The notes beneath the pieces were generated by a model that made no database searches, was not told the DNA's origin, and worked only from the letters and a program-made list of their open reading frames with translations. Positions 61,501-64,000 of a stretch of 64,000 nt of DNA are shown in pieces; position 1 is the first letter of the stretch, and each line of letters begins with the position of its first letter. Origin of the DNA: Littorina saxatilis (Eukaryota; Mollusca; Gastropoda; Littorinimorpha; Littorinidae); NCBI RefSeq assembly GCF_037325665.1, contig NC_090250.1, positions 32,881,190 to 32,945,189 of the forward strand. Direction: 5' to 3'. Both the position numbers and the translations under genes were made by a program.

Positions 61501-62952
61501 ATGATTGGTGTTATATATTCTTTTACACATTTTAACTAGCATTCATCATCTTGGTTGAACTTGAAGCGTGACAAAATGATTTTGTCACATTGATTGAATT
61601 TTCAGACTGTCCACATTGACTGAAATCTAAGAAAAGGGCACAATTTAACGCTGTTTTATTCTTTCCCAATTATATGATTTGTTATTGTTCACAGAACCCA
61701 CTGTATATTTACCACTGGGTTACTTTTTCATTCCTATTTGCTAATGTGTCAAACTTTTTTTTGTACTGTGCACACTATTTGCTCATTTAATGCTGTGTTT
61801 ATGTGTTTGTTTCACTCCAGTCACATGTCACATGTGTCATATTTTCTGAGATTTCGGTCAATGTAGCCACTTTTTTTGTTTGGCCGCATTTAGCCTTTCC
61901 TTCGTAACTGTCTGTCTTCACCAAGCTGTAGATTCTTGCATTACTAATGGCGAGCAGCTATGCAAGAAAACAAAGAAAGTGTATTGAAGCGCCGAGCCGG
62001 GTAAAAAGAAAATATCACTACATTGACCGAAATTTCAGAAAGCGTCACATGTTTGCTGCTGTGTAAATGGTTTGCAGTTCATTGCACATTGAACGCTCCT
62101 TTTCTTAGGTTTGATGTTTTATCACATTTTGTTGTTCTGTGTGTGCTAGCGCTTTTTTGGGGTAACTTTGTCGCAATTACTTCTAAATTTAATATGTTAC
62201 TGTTGTCACTGCACAAGTCATGGCCAATCCACCACTGTGCCCTTTTTTTTATCTCTTCAAATAAATGTATGGCATTTTGTTCTGTAGGCGCTTGCCATTG
62301 CACATTGAACACGTTTTTGTTGTTGCTTATTCATAATTAACTCTGTAATTAATGAAGAAGAAAAAATCCCGTGCGGAGCACGGGTATTACTAGTAAATTA
62401 TAATACATTACATAAAGCTCTAAATATGTAAAAATATCGGTTTGCCAGACAAGGAAACTCAAGGCATCCTGTCAGGGAGAGAATGAGCTGAACTCATTTT
62501 GACCTGAGTTCAGGATGATGGTAGAGAGCATAGCAAATTTGAACAAACAGTCCCTGCTTTTGAATTTTTGAAGAAGCACAGGAAAAATGTTTTTTCTTTG
62601 TATTTATCTAGACTTTCTACATTTAGAGTTTTTATTCAATCTATCCCGCAACTCACATTTTTTTAACAGTTTCCACAATTTGACTGAACTGATGTTTATT
62701 TTAACTTTAATTTGAACTATCATTTATTCGAGTCTAAAAAGTCTGAAAGAGTTACAATGTGTCCTTTTTGCTGATCAAAAACTGTTATTATATGTACCTG
62801 AAATTTCAGTAGTTGGGGATGTTTCTCAGGAAGCATTTGCTCATCTTGTAGAGCCTTCAAAGCAGGTCTCCATGACTGCATACCCTAGGTCCCTGGTCAT
62901 ACGACAGCAGCCAAGAGTGCTTATTGACAACATGGTGCAGCTGTGGAAGTAA
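55549..62952 (+). CDS. Candidate small three-exon gene, 82 residues, family unknown
   Basis: Exon 1, 55549-55593 (MATIRERFDELETDQ), ends before a perfect GTAAGT. Exon 2, 56853-56913 (RAAGEEEVRTESDLLRNQFE), has a CTAG acceptor after a pyrimidine-rich stretch and a GTAAAT donor. Exon 3, 62810-62952 (VGDVSQEAFAHLVEPSKQ.. to ..LIDNMVQLWK), follows a TTTCAG acceptor and ends in TAA. The phases (0, then 1) join without a break. AATAAA at 63082-63087 lies 130 bases past the stop. The N-terminal half is charged and probably helical or coiled-coil. Further exons may be missing, since 5.9 kb of mostly transposon sequence separates exons 2 and 3. A spliced-looking stretch at 57782-57863 was left out because it has stops in all frames. 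Confidence 0.45.
55730..56150. mobile_element. MITE with about 30-base inverted ends
   Basis: The left end 'agtaagttcgtcaaacggta' faces the complement at 56113-56150 (..taccgtgtgacgaacttact). Subterminal words GTAACTTCG(C/T)CAC recur near both ends. It lies in intron 1 of the candidate small gene. Confidence 0.7.
57100..58640. other. Intron of candidate small gene, nothing firm
   Basis: AT-rich sequence. A candidate exon-like block at 57782-57863 has a good acceptor (cacttccag) and a GTAAGT donor but stops in every frame, so at best it is noncoding or a terminal alternative. Confidence 0.35.
58630..58753 (-). CDS. Candidate minus-strand exon, function unknown
   Basis: After a CTTCTTCCAG acceptor, two frames stay open for about 38 codons to different stops, one reading RGRRFSGTKQVKGNSHPAP and one RASLLWDQASERKLSSS. 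A terminal coding exon is possible. On the plus strand the same site looks like an acceptor (tttacactccag), so the strand is not certain. No family was recognised. Confidence 0.2.
59009..59121 (+). mobile_element. tRNA-like SINE head, truncated
   Basis: Contains an A-box-like 'gtggccgggtggtaacgc' and a B-box-like 'ggttgcgagttcgaccc'. It is cut off at 59122, where the hAT-like element begins. It is not a functional tRNA gene, as there is no matching 3' acceptor half. Confidence 0.65.
59122..62514 (+). mobile_element. Second copy of the hAT-like family, interrupted
   Basis: Starts CAGGGATGTCGTTAGGCGTC like the element at 28149. It carries the same 'tgtccgattcacat' and 'gtacgggagacaactccaac' blocks, then continues into the repeat text shared with 24799-25195. 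A ~2-kb Helitron-like insert splits it at about 60405. The family's right terminal repeat is not seen, so this copy is incomplete or belongs to a longer variant. Confidence 0.6.
60406..62393 (+). mobile_element. Helitron/Helentron-like non-autonomous insert
   Basis: The 3' end has a perfect stem-loop, CCCGTGC-GGA-GCACGGG, followed by TATTACTAG and then T: the hairpin-plus-CTAG layout of Helitron ends. The empty-site text at 25067-25090 shows where it entered. The left end (TTGTTCACAGAACC) is not a canonical TC. The first ~100 bases recur at about 61686-61790. Around 61031-61100 there are two copies of 'tggttgtcgcgacatatgtc'-type text containing a CGCGACATATGTCGCG palindrome. No Rep/helicase is encoded. 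Confidence 0.6.
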
Positions 62953-63081
62953 TACAACAATGGCTCTGGGTTATTGAGATCTCTCAAACAGTGAAATTTA
63001 GAATCCAGACACTAGTTTCATGTTTTTCCCCCTTAAACTGTTCAGAGAGAATGTGTGGCTGTGGTCTTGAGATTTACATCA

Positions 63082-63087
63082 AATAAA
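63082..63087 (+). terminator. Poly(A) signal AATAAA
   Basis: It lies 130 bases after the stop of the candidate small gene on the plus strand, supporting a transcript end near 63100-63110. Confidence 0.5.
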
Positions 63088-63521
63088 ATTGAACAATGCT
63101 CTTGTCAATTGAGTATATTTGTGTGCATTTGTTGTTTCATTTATTAATAATAATAATTGTCTTGTCCTCTAACTGTAACCATTTGTTTCTCCGCAAAAAC
63201 GCAATAATAAAGAAAGAGACAAGTTATTTTCAAACCAATGGCAGCTTATGCAATCCCGGCCGATTTGCTTATACAAATAAATATTATATACACATGATCT
63301 TGATAGAAAACTAAACAAATTAAAAATATGACCACTCACCTGCACTCATTCTACGGCATGTATTTCTTTGAAACTAATTACATAGTCTAAATAACAAATG
63401 AAAACACAGGCACACACACACACACACTCTGACACACACACACACAATAAAACATCATTCACTCTTCCATTTCATTTGGTTGAGAGACAGCAATGTGCAA
63501 ATTATAGATTTATTGACTTAC

Positions 63522-63637
63522 ACCGACTCCTCTACAGATGAAATTAAGAAACATCTGACTCCTGCATCACTGGTTGTCGTCCGCCAGTTGCCTTGATAGA
63601 TGTAGAAGATTGCTGTTCTTGTGTCTTCGCATAGTAA
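63522..63637 (-). CDS. Candidate minus-strand exon, function unknown
   Basis: A 116-base block after a TTTACCAG acceptor and before a GTAAGT donor. It is open in one frame throughout: LLCEDTRTAIFYIYQGNW.., ending ..CFLISSVEES. The protein character (Cys, Trp, aromatic residues) is plausible for coding, but no family is recognised. It would belong to a gene entering from beyond the right edge and converging on the candidate small gene. Confidence 0.3.
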
Positions 63638-64000
63638 CTGGTAAATGAAAAGAAAGGTATGTGTGAGTTTTTGAATATATGCATCTGTGCACATACACAT
63701 TACATAACATATCATACGCTATGTAAAGATGTAATTTTCTCCACATGATTTACACAAAGAAACCATGAAGAGCGTATGACTACATTTTAGGCCCCCTGCT
63801 ATTTTATTTAATAATAGTTGGGAGGTACAGAACTCCTTCAGTCAAAGCATGGAGCGCCTCCTGCCAACTTCTCAAAAGATTGTAACACCTTCCTGGCTGA
63901 ATAATTTGACAAATGTATACAAGTATTGAAGCAGGGAGTAATATATTCCTTTTTATATGCAGCTTACCTCACTGGAAGAATATTGAAAAATAAGTACAGG
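63638..64000. other. Right edge, nothing firm
   Basis: AT-rich sequence with no recognisable exon or element end. Confidence 0.4.

Overview
This is animal nuclear DNA: short exons with GT..AG borders separated by kilobases of AT-rich intron, many (CA)n and (GA)n microsatellites, and a dense load of SINEs, LINE tails, foldback elements and retroelement fossils. The repeat types (SINEs ending in 'gacgttaaacaccaaataaagaaag', LINE tails reading 'gcgctatataaat' plus (ATT)n, a dispersed family bounded by an 'atttagtcaa' hairpin) look like those of marine gastropods. A periwinkle-like caenogastropod is my best guess, but that is inference.

Layout. (1) 1-4.9 kb: intergenic sequence and probable 3' UTR, with one candidate small spliced ORF on the + strand. 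(2) 4.95-32.63 kb, minus strand: a complete integrin-linked kinase (ILK) gene. Twelve exons join in phase to give 449 residues (four ankyrin-type repeats plus a pseudokinase). Its introns hold a decayed DIRS-like element (6.9-12.4 kb), a tRNA-derived SINE, copies of the hairpin-bounded family and a short hAT-like element. They also hold partial duplicates of ILK's own exons: an exon-10-like open exon at 18.7 kb, an exon-2 fragment at 25.9 kb and a duplicated exon-4 splice acceptor at 24.15 kb. (3) 32.63-33.32 kb: a short divergent promoter region. (4) 33.32-36.23 kb, plus strand: a complete four-exon NUDCD2 gene (153 residues). (5) 36.8-45.1 kb: two SINE insertions with clear target duplications, one of them split by a young Ty3/gypsy-type LTR element with about 1.55-kb LTRs. 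(6) 45.7-49.7 kb: a ~1-kb foldback element, an element carrying repeated 'cctaatatggacc' words, and another hairpin-family copy. (7) 49.8-55.0 kb, minus strand: four exons of a right-handed beta-helix protein, incomplete at both ends; its introns hold a broken I/Nimb-like LINE that itself carries a TTAA-flanked MITE. (8) 55.5-64 kb: a candidate three-exon small gene on the + strand (82 residues), two candidate minus-strand exons, a MITE, a second copy of the hAT-like family interrupted by a Helitron-like insert, and a truncated SINE head.

ILK (focal-adhesion scaffold with PINCH and parvin) and NUDCD2 (a CS-domain co-chaperone) share one ~0.7-kb upstream region head to head, so they may share promoter elements. 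No CRISPR, rRNA gene or intact tRNA gene was seen. No clearly new multi-gene system is present. The most interesting signals are the exon duplications inside ILK, the beta-helix gene and the small uncharacterised spliced ORFs.
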